In this document: in pieces, positions 48,644 to 59,635 of the stretch
Layout of the letters: each line of letters opens with the position of its first letter
Numbering within the stretch: the first letter of the stretch is position 1
Source: Dermanyssus gallinae
Taxonomy: Eukaryota; Arthropoda; Arachnida; Mesostigmata; Dermanyssidae
Direction: 5' to 3'
NCBI GenBank assembly: GCA_003439945.1
Contig: QVRM01004827.1
Coordinates: 1-64,000, forward strand
Length of the DNA: 64,000 bases
Translations under genes and position numbers: made by a program
The notes under the pieces: generated by a model
What the model was told of the DNA's origin: nothing
What the model saw: the letters and a program-made list of their open reading frames with translations, nothing else
Databases searched by the model: none

Positions 48644-49077
48644 CGGGTGCTTGAAAGTCGTCGAACCTCGTTTTTTTCACTTATTTGAACTAAACTCGAA
48701 ATTTGGCTTGTGTGTAGCTAATTAATGGCTAGCTGCTTTAATTAAAGCTAACCGGAAGACGAGCTCTTTCTCGAAGGGGATGGGTGGCGTACGGTAATCA
48801 TATCACGAATCAGACTATCATCGATTTGGTGCCAAAATTATCTTCACAAAATACTGATTTTCATTACTGCTTTAAAGTCCTATTGCGAAATGTTGCATTG
48901 AACTTGAAAAAAATGAGAGATCACATGATCTAGCTAGTCACCGAGGATTTTCTCTCTCTTTCTAGCCAACGTTAGATATCTTCATGACGGAGCGGAATTT
49001 ACTTTCCACCACGCTATGTTTGGTTTCCTCATGGAACAACTGATCTCTCGCAGACACCCTCAAAATCTATATGCATT

Positions 49078-49330
49078 TGTAGCGGCGGTGGCTTAGGCGG
49101 CTAACGCACCGTTCGAAACGGGGCGTTGCCATGGCAACCACGGTTAGCAAAACATCGCTAGTTCGAGCCCTGGCCGTGCTGGTAGAATTTGTTGGACGTG
49201 GTTGTCATTGCCTTGCTGCTACATACCTCTGCTGGAGAAAGCCTATACGCAATGACGATAGATGCATTTAGACGCTATCGTGCCACAGGCAACTTAGCCC
49301 ATTACGAGCGTCTAAAATAGTAGTTGTCAG
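49078..49330 (+). mobile_element. SINE family D, single copy
   Basis: A tRNA-like head has A box TGGCTTAGGCG and B box GTTCGAGCC. They are separated by an expanded segment that includes the palindrome GTTGCCATGGCAAC. The tail runs through TACATACCTCTGCTGGAG to GAGCGTCTAAAATAG and a short A-rich end (GAAAAAAAC). No second copy was noticed in the window. Confidence 0.65.
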
Positions 49331-50098
49331 AGCGTTGAAAAAAACAAATCCACCCTGCCCTCTTACGATAATTGTACCACAATACGGTAATACCCACAAT
49401 TCGGTAATTACCAGTAGCAGTGGCTAGTGGTAATGTTACAGCAGTAAGCGCATTCGCAGGAAACACACTTTAACTATTGATTGAATTCGTTTGAAGAAGT
49501 TGTTATGGCAGGTGGAAACATACGCACAGATCTACATCTACAAACCAGTCAGGTAGAAAGCTAGCTGTAAATTAATGGGTAATAGAGTGCGGCCGTTATG
49601 TTAATTGCACCTAAATCAAGACGAAGATCACATAATAACTAAGTGTTTCTTTATGGTTGGTTTAATCCGCTACTCGTCCTTCTCACAGATGAGGTCACAT
49701 TGTTGTTGTTGTTGTTCTTATTTTTGTTGTTGCTTTTTGTCGTCATGGTTAGTACATATACGTATGAGTGTCTGTGCAGGTGTGTGAACATGCCACCGTA
49801 CGTATCCTGCGTATAATCAGAATTCAACTTAGGTTGTTGTTGTTACCAATTAAATGCACGAGATATTAGACAGGCATTGCCTTGACCTGTAGATGAAGTC
49901 GCTTCGTTATCGCTGTCTTGCATACTCGTTGTCCTCGCTGTGGCATGCCGTAACATTGCTATTACTACTACTACTACTCGATCAACTATGTGTTCATTAC
50001 ACACGCGACGGCGAAACGTAAAATCAAAGAAACGCCAACGAAATGAATAAGGCATGCCATAGTCGCAGTAATTCTCTGTGTACCCTAAAACGCCTAAG

Positions 50099-50224
50099 GC
50101 AGGCGAATTCCTGCGCGCCCCCACGTCTGTATCAGTGTCAGAGCGAGGGCGTAGCCGCCCAAGCCGGCTTTGCAATTTGGCAGACGCCGCCACCGCCGCC
50201 GCCGCCGCCGCTACCTTTGGCGGG
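50099..50224 (+). CDS. Candidate internal exon, phase 0 to 0
   Basis: A CCTAAG acceptor (AG at 50097-50098) opens 42 codons ending at GGCGGG|GTAGGT, a good donor. The peptide begins AGEFLRAPTSVSVSERGRSR and ends in an alanine run (ADAATAAAAAATFGG) encoded by GCC repeats. Alternative acceptors at 50068 or 50102 would give other phases. The alternative frame gives a proline run. In phase 0 it would join 31220-31447 on its left and 51513-51593 on its right without a frame break. It may be a disordered region of the same protein, but GC-rich repeat content makes chance openness possible. Confidence 0.33.
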
Positions 50225-50957
50225 GTAGGTATATCACAGTTTTTTCTGCCCACCAACAACAACAGCAAGCAACAACAACAACAACAATATTAACCTTCAT
50301 ACATACCTTGCAGCATTTTCTCTGCTGTCACCTGCTTCGCGCTTTTGTTCTGGTTTTCTTGTACCCCCTTCCCCATCTTGGCACTGGCTGACCGTTAGAG
50401 AGATAACGTAATCTGTTCAGTTCACGTTCATTTGACTGACGCTTCGTGAACGAAGGTAGCCACACTGCTCTGTGAATCGGCAGTTCTGACCAGCTGGTAC
50501 GCTTAGACGCTTAAAACATAACGACAAGGTCAGCTTTGCCCGCTGTGTTTCTTATGTTTTTACGGACGGCCGCTGTTGCTGCTGTTGCTGCTGCTACTGC
50601 TGTCAGTACGGCTGTCGCATCTACCACTTTCCAGAGATGTTGTCGCGAACATGCTCATATTCTATGTCCTGTCTGTAAAGTGTGACAATTTTCATTCGTA
50701 TTTATTCTAGCAGTTATACAATCATATGCCCTTCACGTACCTGACAAGATTCTGTGCCATAATGTAGTCATAATGAGTGTTTTATCTAAAAACAAGCAGT
50801 ATATATACGCATCCCCCGTTGGTTGCCCCCAAGGAATGCACATAAGGAGAGCCCTGGGTTTTCTGCTGAATATAACTAACGACTTATTCGCAGCAGGTTG
50901 GCAGCTTCATAAGTAAAACGTGCGACATTTTGACTACGTTGCCTGGAATTCTGTCTG

Positions 50958-50988
<31 letters not shown>

Positions 50989-51115
50989 ATATTCTAAGAA
51001 GCATGTATACTATATATTTATATACACATACGTATTACGGAATATATATAACTTCCATTTCAGCCGGACTAGAACAAGTTGGCTGAGTTTATAGAAGATG
51101 CTCACAGTTATATAA

Positions 51116-51148
<33 letters not shown>

Positions 51149-51298
51149 CCACCAGGGGGAATGCCGCTTCGGTGAGAGCTACCCTGGCTAGGTGGACAAG
51201 CCCAAGCCTGGACCTAACGCCTTAAGGTATGCTTCAGCGGGCTGTGTGCATGTTCTTACATCACAAATGTATATTTTGCTACACTTAAATAAATTATG

Positions 51299-51302
<4 letters not shown>

Positions 51303-51348
<46 letters not shown>
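51303..51348. repeat. (TA)n microsatellite
   Basis: About 23 TA units. Smaller arrays lie at 50957-50981 and 51117-51148. Confidence 0.93.
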
Positions 51349-51349
<1 letters not shown>

Positions 51350-51512
51350 GTAAGTGTTACTGCGAGCATCCTCTATAAACTCAACCAAAGTGTTCCATTC
51401 GGGCCGGAATGGAATGGAAGTTCTCCGGTGTCAAGTGATATCGTTATGGTTGAAGTGTGCAATTTAACTGAGTCTTCCCATGTTCCTGTTGTTATTGCCT
51501 TTGTTGTCGTAG

Positions 51513-51593
51513 GCGGTCGAACAGATTCAGCTGGCCACGGAAAACAAAATCACCAAGGAAAAAGTGAAAGAAGAAGAGGAGGAATGGCAAGCG
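51513..51593 (+). CDS. Internal exon of an unidentified protein (27 codons, phase 0)
   Basis: This is the clearest exon in the window. A pyrimidine-rich tract (CCTGTTGTTATTGCCTTTG) and TCGTAG lead into 81 bases ending GCG|GTAAGT, a near-consensus donor. The codons read AVEQIQLATENKITKEKV and then KEEEEEWQA: charged, helix-forming, coiled-coil-like and free of repeats. The length is a multiple of three and both phases are 0. The EEEEW segment preceded elsewhere by DPLQFVK would be compatible with LMO7/LIMCH1-type LIM-domain proteins, which I recall having an acidic stretch ending in a Trp-Gln. Any acidic coiled-coil protein is an alternative. The parent gene reads left to right. Confidence 0.7.
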
Positions 51594-51740
51594 GTAAGTT
51601 CGACTCTACCATTGCTTCCCTTTTTATTAATATCAGCATGCCGCTCTTTGTGGAAAATACTCGCTTATGCACATAGCGTTGTTTTGTACGTGAAATTTTG
51701 AACTCGTTTTATGCTTGAACGTACGGTCGTCTTTGCTTAG

Positions 51741-51803
51741 GTCAGAAATCGTTTAGATTCTATTGTTTCGCTGCACCACTCGGACTTAGAGGCAAGTACT
51801 AAA
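51741..51803 (+). CDS. Possible next exon (21 codons, phase 0)
   Basis: The GTAAGT donor at 51594 is followed after 147 bases by CGTCTTTGCTTAG|G, a reasonable acceptor. The 63 bases behind it read VRNRLDSIVSLHHSDLEAST and K, with a moderate donor AAA|GTAAAC. Joined in frame to the preceding exon it would give EEEEEWQA-VRNRLDSI, helical in character. An intron of 147 bases is plausible for a compact arthropod intron. The exon could be chance, as it is short and the donor is weak. Confidence 0.38.
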
Positions 51804-52155
51804 GTAAACCACAGCAGCAGAATGGCAGTCGTAGATATATTGCATGAAGTGAGCGTGCTTATGAAGCAATCTTAGGAGAATGCAAGATCACTATTAAGAG
51901 TAGCAAAACTAGCATTTTGCAGCATCTTTCGTAAACTATGTGACGACAGCGATAAACAAAAATGAACAGCAATTGGAGGTTTGCTCTGCCTATATTGTGA
52001 CTTGTGCAAACTTTTTCTGTTTGTCCTTGTTTCGTTATTTTTTGAGACGGTTGTTAATCCGAACTACTTCTAAGGTTTGTACATAAATGTCCCTACAACT
52101 TTACATGAAATTACACAAGTGGTTTTGGATATTATTATTATTGGATATACCAAGC

Positions 52156-52348
52156 AAGATGGCTTAGTGGCAAAGCCACTGCCTTGCATTCGGGAGGACT
52201 GGGTTCGAGACCCAGACCGGCCACTCTTAAATTGGTTTTCATGGTTTCCAATTTAGACAAGGTTAATGCCGAAGTGGATTAAAAAATTTGCCATGACATG
52301 AAAAAAAACTGTACACGGGCAATAATCTTACGGAAAATCATTAAAAAA
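52156..52348 (+). mobile_element. SINE family B copy
   Basis: It is almost identical to the copy at 22.5 kb: A box TGGCTTAGTGG, CCTTGCATTCGGGAGGACTG, B box GTTCGAGACC, CCGGCCACTCTTAAATTGG and GTACACGGGCAAT. It also follows an (ATT)n run (52131-52142). High identity of the two copies suggests fairly recent activity. Confidence 0.85.
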
Positions 52349-53099
52349 TATTTATTACAGTGACGTATGAATGATTACTCAGTTGCGCGTTAAAATACAT
52401 ATATGTTGTGTCTTTAAAATTATAATCAGGCTAGAAATGCACCACTGTTTCATTAATTGTTTTAAGTTCGTTCACTATAGATTGGTAGTTTAGAAGTTTA
52501 ATGGTGAAGAGTTTTCTTAGGTGTTTCTCTCGTCATCGAGCTTACGCCTTGTTATCATATCAGAATCTCCGACTACCTTCTCCAGGCTTATTTGTTTTGC
52601 CTTTATGGAGCCTTTTTTTAACCTAGCTTGTGGCATCGTCTTAATAGTGAAAAGCATTTTTGCCACTAAACTTTTCTGGCGTAATACAATAACCGACGGT
52701 ATATATATACTTTCCTGGCTCCTCGTGAACCAGAGGTTCGTTCCAGGTGTGGGGATATATTTAGTCTATACGAACATGTCAGGAGTGTATAAGTGACGTA
52801 TTTGAAAAATATTGCACACTTCGGTGGGTTCTGTGCTTGATCATCCAACGCTGTGACAAGAACTTATTGCTAACAAATACCAACTTAGAATTGCAACATT
52901 TTCGAACAAGGCCGGAAAAGTTCCAAACCCGACCACAAAATAGCGGAATAGATGGTGAGAAAAGCCATATATGAAAGAATCCGGAAATATCTGTTTCTGG
53001 CATTCTGAACTAACGACTCAATGAATAAAACTATGTGCTCATCTAAAGTTCATTCATTCAATAGTGGCGTATCTATTATTTGTTTCTATCTATCCGGGA

Positions 53100-53412
53100 G
53101 TGGGGTTAGTTAAGATGGAGTTAGATGAAGATAATTTCATGGTTGTCATCTACCGGGGTGTCGCCAATTCGATCTCTGTTGCTGATCGAATTTTCTTTGA
53201 GCGATGCTCATTGAGAATAGATGATAAACCATACCGCTGAGAGTCAGCGGCCATGCTGCCATAAGGACTGTGTGGGAATACCTATATATCTCAACATGTC
53301 CGACCCTCGGAGCATTGAAGATATATCACACGATGAGTTCCAAGCCCGTAGGGGACGGAGGATGATTTAGAATTAAAAACAACCCCCCTTAAAAGGTTTT
53401 TTTTAATACTAG
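53100..53412 (+). mobile_element. SINE family C copy
   Basis: It carries GTTGTCATCTACCGGGGTGT, a degraded B box (AATTCGATCTC), CGCTGAGAGTCAGCGGCC and GCCCGTAGGGGACGGAGG. It ends with TAGAATTAAAAAC and a partner TTTTTTTAATACTAGA, the same terminal stem as the 31.6-kb copy. The A-box region is diverged. Confidence 0.78.
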
Positions 53413-54540
53413 AACGGAGGCGTTAATGGTAACTATATTGGAAACTGGTTGTTGGATAGTAAGCAAGGACGATGTGCCGACGTACGAACAATCTCCGTGC
53501 TCGCAGCTCTTATTTAACGAGTATTTGGGTCAATGTCTATTTCAAGTGCTTGTCGTGAGGCTGCCCTGTAGTGATTCCCAAGGCTTAAGGAAATTAAACC
53601 CAGACGAAGACGTAACAGTAAAGACCTTTGTAAGTTCATTTGTGTAAGTAAACATTTTTGTAAGTTATTTTTGGAAATAATAACAAAAAAACTAGGTGTA
53701 CGTTTAGAGAACAAATGAGCATTTTCTAAAGAACAACATGGATTGAGGAGAGAGAAAGTCGACGAGCACGACAATCCGGCAGTTTTTAGAAGATATAGGG
53801 CAAAAATGGTCTAAGCTCCGAAATTACACGGAGTCTTTGTGAATTTATAGGCGGTGTTTCATCTAGCTCCGAGAAACAGTGTTACGGGGAAGCTAGTTAC
53901 GGAAAGGGTTCCAGAATAATTTTTAGCACTTACAAATCGAATTTTTAAGGAGAACAAACTTTATAACGTAAAACAACAAACTGGAGTGGCCCGGCGTGAC
54001 GGGCTTAGTCCCAGATTATTTTCGGTTTTGCTTGGAGATCTGCCCGTATATTGTAGAACTGGTCGAGAGAAAGGGAATGAGCTTTAATGTACGCAGATTA
54101 TTGTTATTGGATGTGTGTAGCGTTATGAATAAACTGGGGCTAATTCTTAACTGGGAATAACTCGTGACGGCTGAATTCTAAAGAGGTGGTCAGCTAAGCA
54201 TAATGATACACCCGGATTACAGGAAAAGAGGGTTGGATTTGTGAATAAGTTTATTTCAGGAGTCTGGCTTCTATATAGATGCATATTTTAAACGATCAAT
54301 TAAACCCAGGTAGCACCTCGTGGAAGCTCTCATCGAAAAATGCGATACTGCTAGTCTGACTTAAATAAGATTTGTTTGGACTGGTTATATTACATTAATA
54401 TTTATTTTGATGTCGATGACGTTTTATTGCTATTTGTGTGGAATTTTCATTGTTTTTCCGTTATTTGCATTTAATTTCGTACCTTCTGAATTTAATTTCT
54501 TGTTAAGAGTTGAAAACAGTTTTGGCGTTCGAGTGTTCCT

Positions 54541-54545
54541 GTATA

Positions 54546-54641
<96 letters not shown>

Positions 54642-54642
54642 T
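54541..54642. repeat. Long (TA)n array adjoining a mariner copy
   Basis: About 100 bp of TA ends where recognisable transposase sequence begins (near 54645). Another TA array begins at 55276 on the far side. Confidence 0.95.
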
Positions 54643-54644
54643 TA

Positions 54645-55275
54645 CAACGTTTTTCGGTGGTACAAAATGTTCTCAGAAGGCCGAGAAGATGTGAACGACG
54701 AAGAGCGTGCCGGACGCCCGAGCACTTCAACAACAGACGAAAAAATTAATGATTAACGATTGCAGGGGCGTGGTGCATCATGAGTTCTTGCCACAGGGTA
54801 GAACGGTCAATAAGGAATATTACCTGCAAGTTATGCGCAATTTGCGCGAAGCAATCCGCCAGAAACGCCCGGATTTGTGGAAGAACAAAAATTGGCTTTT
54901 GCACCACGATAACGCCCCTGCTCACACATCGTTGCTTGTGCGCGAGTTTTTGGCCAAAAACAACACACTAATGATGCCGCAGCCACCGTATTCCCCAGAT
55001 CTGGCCCCCTGTGACTTTTTCTTGTTCCCTAAACTGAAGAGGCCCATGAAAGGACGACGTTACGCTACGCTTGACGAGATAAAGACGGCATCGAAGGAGG
55101 AGCTGAACAAGGTTAAAAAAAATGGTTTTTTGAAGTGCTTCGAAGATTGGAAAAACCGTTGGCACAAGTGTATAATATCTCATGGGGATTACTTTGAAGG
55201 GGACAAAATAGATATTCATGAATAAATGAATAATTTTTGAAAAAACACAAAAGTCGCGATACGTTTTGAACACAC

Positions 55276-55276
<1 letters not shown>
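54645..55276 (+). mobile_element. Mariner transposon with D34D motif, internally deleted
   Basis: The N-terminal piece (about 54650-54756) contains FRWYKMFSEGREDVNDEERA and GRPSTSTTDEKIND, then a stop. It lacks everything upstream of that point. In another frame from about 54758 to 55225 the C-terminal part is intact: GVVHHEFLPQGRTVN, LLHHDNAPAHTSLL, PYSPDLAPCDFFLFPKLK, KGRRYATLDEIK, KCIISHGDYFEGD and an end at TAA. The second and third catalytic aspartates at 54908 and 55013 are separated by 34 residues, the mariner signature. The first aspartate region is lost in the deletion between the pieces. The copy is 5'-truncated inside a TA array and followed by another, and mariner targets TA. Confidence 0.92.
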
Positions 55277-55312
<36 letters not shown>

Positions 55313-55490
55313 ACGCCCCGAAAATATACATTTTAAACGTGTTTGTTTTAAACAGTCATTCTAGAAAAGGCTTATGTAGTCTTTTGGTCTAGTTGTAGAA
55401 GATTAAGTTACTCTTTATGTCTGACATATATATCTATGTACGACTTGCTCTAAATATTATTACTGGATTGTATTTGGAATGCACGTATAT

Positions 55491-55533
55491 TTATATATAT
55501 ATATATACATGATATATATATATATATATATAT

Positions 55534-55616
<83 letters not shown>

Positions 55617-55629
55617 ATATATATATATA
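55491..55629. repeat. Long (TA)n array with variants
   Basis: About 140 bp of TA, with ACATGA, AGATAT, TTATAT and ACATGT variants. Confidence 0.95.
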
Positions 55630-56175
55630 AGAATATAAATATTATTAAGAAAATTAAAATTAAATAATTAATTCAGTAGGCAATGCAGAGTTCTATTTTT
55701 ACACATTAAGAATTTAAAGTTTTTATATCTATTTAATAAATCAATTACATACACACTTCATATTTTAGCATAGCCATGTAGCAGATGGACGCAGTGAGTG
55801 AAAGTTGGCATAGCAGTTTTGACCAGCTGGCGAAATTATGTCTCCCGGTTGGCCACGTCTCGTCGGCTGGCCGCATTCGTGTTTATTACGAGAACCAGCT
55901 TAATTACATCATGGCCGATCGCGCTAATTGTTTTTGATGACGAGTGTGGTGTCTATTTGCAATTGATTTAACTCAGACTTGTTGCTGTAGGCAATCGAGT
56001 GGGCGATCGATAATATGTTCTAATCCGACGAAGTTAAACAACGTTTATGATCGAGACATGAGTTTACTTGACAATGATAGCTGTCTTTTATTTGGCTTTT
56101 GTGTGAAATCCTAGCTAAGCCAGATATATTTTTAGCCCTTTCATTGAGCCTTGTTTCTATTTTGTGCCACACAAG

Positions 56176-56178
<3 letters not shown>

Positions 56179-56224
<46 letters not shown>
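56179..56224. repeat. (TA)n microsatellite
   Basis: About 23 TA units. Another array is at 56512-56552. Confidence 0.93.
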
Positions 56225-56226
<2 letters not shown>

Positions 56227-56509
56227 GTTGGGTTGGCGATGCTGTCGTGTCTGTAACTATTTGGTACAATATAGAGACGTTACCTTAACAAATATGTGTG
56301 TATGTTCGAGTGTATCAGTAGCGCTCTGACAGACAGTGTCATTTGCCAATCAATCATTAATTACTCATATAGTCACAGAAATTGTGGTACTCGAACAAAA
56401 GAATGATCGCCGGACGGTACCACTTCACTGGACAAAGTGAGCAGCCGTAAATAATGAATTTTCTGAATTTGAATATATGCTCAATGATGCTGGCAGTTCT
56501 GGCCGCCGC

Positions 56510-56557
<48 letters not shown>

Positions 56558-57045
56558 GAAAAAGGTGTCCAAAGATTCTGGCTCTACAAGTCACAGATTC
56601 GGTTCCGACGGTCCTTAACTTTTCAAAGCGACTTTTCTTAATATTTGTTATTATTTTGGAATAATTGAGCTATATTTTATAAATGTATATACAATATAGA
56701 CAAAAAGGAAGAGAAAGTAAGGCCTTATCCCTGTTTGTGTTTCGTTTTCATGTTTGTTTATTCACCCCACTTCGATTAGAGACATTGGAAGTGAATTTAT
56801 AGTCAATCAGTTAGTTATGCGTTCGAATTCTGACCTCCTTCTGACATCAGCTTATTTTCTGTTACAAACATATTTTTTCTCGAATTCAAGTACGAGAACA
56901 GTTGTTTTGTGAATGAATGAGCGTGCGGGCCGTTATGTCGCTGCCAACGATTTGCACTCGTGATCGATCATCGTACCGAGTATGTTGGCGCTAGCGGTGG
57001 TGTTTATAAGTCGATTGCAAACATTGTGTGGCAGCTGTATGGTCA

Positions 57046-57046
<1 letters not shown>

Positions 57047-57112
<66 letters not shown>

Positions 57113-57124
57113 TATATTTATATA
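57047..57124. repeat. Long (TA)n array
   Basis: About 62 bp of pure TA, then TGTTTATATTTATA. Confidence 0.95.
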
Positions 57125-57399
57125 GAATAACAAAGTCAAGTACCAATTACTGCACTGTATTCGACTACCCCTCTTAAGCTGATTCGCTCGTGACTTGAAT
57201 ACGGTGGGTGGCCAGGTGTGGTGAAATGTGTTGGCGAGTAGACTGCAGGTCTGGTGCACGGACTGTACGTCCCTGTGACGCGCGTTGTCGTCCGGAGAGA
57301 GTCACATGAATAGTGTGTGTGTATGTGTGAGTTATGTATTGTGTGTGTGTGTGAATACCTAACGCCCAGGTTCGTTCATAGGCGCCGTTTTGTCAAAGA

Positions 57400-57584
57400 C
57401 ACCCGTCGACACTCGTCAGCATTTCGTTGGCGTCAAAATTGCGCCATTTACGTGACGCCAAGCTTCCCTCCAGCTCTATGAAGAGTTTATCGGTTGAAGC
57501 CGAAGTTGTCGCTGTAGCGGTTGTTGCTGCTGCGTCTGCTCGGATGCCATGTGGATCCATACCCAGTAAGCCTCGCCCATTCAT
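57400..57584 (-). CDS. Candidate minus-strand first exon
   Basis: On the minus strand GACCATGAATGG gives a good start context. The frame reads MNGRGLLGMDPHGIRADAAA, a Thr/Ala linker, then DKLFIELEGSLASRKWRNFD and ANEMLTSVDG. A possible donor GG|GTGTCT lies near 57402, just before the stop. Composition is non-repetitive and GC-rich. On the + strand the same interval is also open, with an acceptor CATAG at 57381 and a donor CCA|GTAAGC at 57569, so the strand is not settled. No domain is recognised. Confidence 0.3.
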
Positions 57585-58284
57585 GGTCAGTCGATCATGG
57601 CGGCGATCAGCGGTAGTGATTTATGAACTAAATTTGAAGCGTATCGCAATAATAACAATAACATCGGCGGTGATGGCTGCGATTTCTACGGAAAACGCGG
57701 TTGCATTTCAAGTAGAAAAAGACACCACTCAAAGCTGCTTGGGGGCGCGGGGGGCTCTGCACGCTCTTAATTTGAAGTAAATATTATTGCAAGGATTATC
57801 GGTTGTCGGTCGTTGAGCCTTTAATCGCATAGTTTTAAAGACTATAGATCGATAACTATGATGACTAGTAACAATTAAAGTTTTGTTTGTTAAGTTGAGG
57901 CTACTAGACCCCGACAAACTTTTTGCAACATGTAGGCATAACAACTACGCTTTTCGTTAACTCATTCGTGGAATCTTTTGTGGCTAAAACGCGCCACTTA
58001 TGTAAATACAATATCAGGAAAAGTACTTTGCGACTATGCTCGTTCTGAGCCGAGCACACGAGCTTGATCATCATCATTTGTTTCATCCGACTGAGTGTAT
58101 AGAGGTTAATAATAATAGACGAACTTGATATGTGCAATAAGAGCTATCCGTATTTCATTAATAGTAGTCTCTGGGTGGCTTGTTGCTTAATGGCACTTTT
58201 GTTTAGTCCAAATGCTTTTCTCACATTTAGCTTTGATGAAACTTAGGTCATGTCTGAAACTTTGCCACAAAAAATATGTATGTG

Positions 58285-58286
<2 letters not shown>

Positions 58287-58318
<32 letters not shown>
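58287..58318. repeat. (TA)n microsatellite
   Basis: About 15 TA units after TGTATG variants. Confidence 0.9.
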
Positions 58319-58321
<3 letters not shown>

Positions 58322-58468
58322 AGTTAATGCTACATTGATGACATAGTTATTTTAAGAATTTTGAGCATCCGACTCTACTTAGACTACAAGAGTCCTACTG
58401 CATCCTACCGGTCGGAAGAGCTTGTTGGCACTCTGCTTCATCAAGCCTACAAGGATCAGCAGCTGTCA

Positions 58469-58807
58469 TCAGCAGCAGCAGCAGAAGCACCACAATAGTA
58501 GATCGGTAATAATAAGCGGAAGTAAACCACAAAGACAGAAATAAACAAAAGGCCTCCTCCTCCTCTGGACTTGGCGGCCGCCGTCATCATCCGTTGGGTA
58601 GAGCTTAGTAGACGTTACGGCTGTATCTGCTGTTCTGTTTCTCGTCTTGGCGCCGGCCAAGGACGAGAGGATCAAGGTGAACGATTCCGAGGAGTCGGTT
58701 AGCCGCCTTGTTGCTTTTAGGGTTCGTTCCTTACGGCTGCTCTCGTGAGCAGACAGCAGGGCGACGAGATGAACTAGCATGGCCAACACCACCACTACCA
58801 CCACCAT
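58469..58807 (-). CDS. Candidate small secreted or membrane protein ORF (112 aa)
   Basis: On the minus strand an ATG at 58807 starts MVVVVVVLAMLVHLVALLSA, a hydrophobic segment like a signal peptide, with a possible cleavage after LLSA. A hydrophilic middle follows (residues about 21-82) rich in Ser, Thr, Lys and Arg, with one N-x-T sequon (NRT) and a DDD patch. Then come an RRRR cluster and a second hydrophobic segment, FCLCGLLPLIITDLLLW, with a Cys-rich end encoded by CTG/TGC repeats. Third positions favour G/C in the middle. The C-terminal end looks repeat-derived, so only the first part may be a real exon. The start context (GGTGATGG) is neutral. Confidence 0.33.
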   Translation of the reverse strand: MVVVVVVLAMLVHLVALLSAHESSRKERTLKATRRLTDSSESFTLILSSLAGAKTRNRTADTAVTSTKLYPTDDDGGRQVQRRRRPFVYFCLCGLLPLIITDLLLWCFCCCC

Positions 58808-59299
58808 CACCCCACCCAACTCCTGGCCTAGGACGCTGACCTACAACACTACACGGATGAACATAGCCGCCAGAGTCAAAACACAAGCCGAGTTAGGCCG
58901 ATAGACGGAAGAACTCACTGGAGACTATAGCAGGTTGCTGCTGCTGCTACGACGACACAACACATCATTACCATGACTATCATCATGTCGAGTCTAGGGA
59001 CATCCTAGGAACAGAGCCTAGACAGGGAGAGAGAAAGTGAGTGTGTGTGAAAGGGATGTGAGAGAAATAGATCGTGTGCGCGACGTAAAGAGACTATGAG
59101 AGAGGGGAGAGAGAGAGAGAGAGCAAAAAGAAAAAGAGAGAGGTGCGCGCAATTCATGTTGTCGGAACTCTAGTTGACGGCGGCGGCGGCGGCGGTGACG
59201 GGGGTAAACGTAGTGTGGGGTTCGCCTCTGTAATCGTAGTGGAGAACGTGGTTACGGCACGCCGGTCCTTATTGGCCTCCTTGTCTTTGGCTACTGTCG

Positions 59300-59301
<2 letters not shown>

Positions 59302-59350
<49 letters not shown>

Positions 59351-59352
59351 AT
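59302..59352. repeat. (TA)n microsatellite
   Basis: About 25 TA units with one TTA interruption. GA-rich runs precede it near 59100-59142. Confidence 0.93.
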
Positions 59353-59635
59353 ACATACATACGAACATCTGAGTGCATCGATGGGTCGATCCGCCTGTCG
59401 GTCTGCCGTCATCGTTGACGCGGTCTAGTAGGCCTGTATCCTTCGTACCGTCGTCTACTGTCTGTCTACTGGCTGTTGGCCTTAGCCTGTAGGTGGTTGA
59501 TCTGTGGATCTGAGACTGGCAGACGACGAATGGCTGCACCAGGATTGCCGGCGGTGAATCCTGTTCGAGCTTCCCCGCGAGTCCTCTCCAGCGATCGGCG
59601 CCCCATCTTCACTCATCTTTTCTTCTTCTCCGCAG

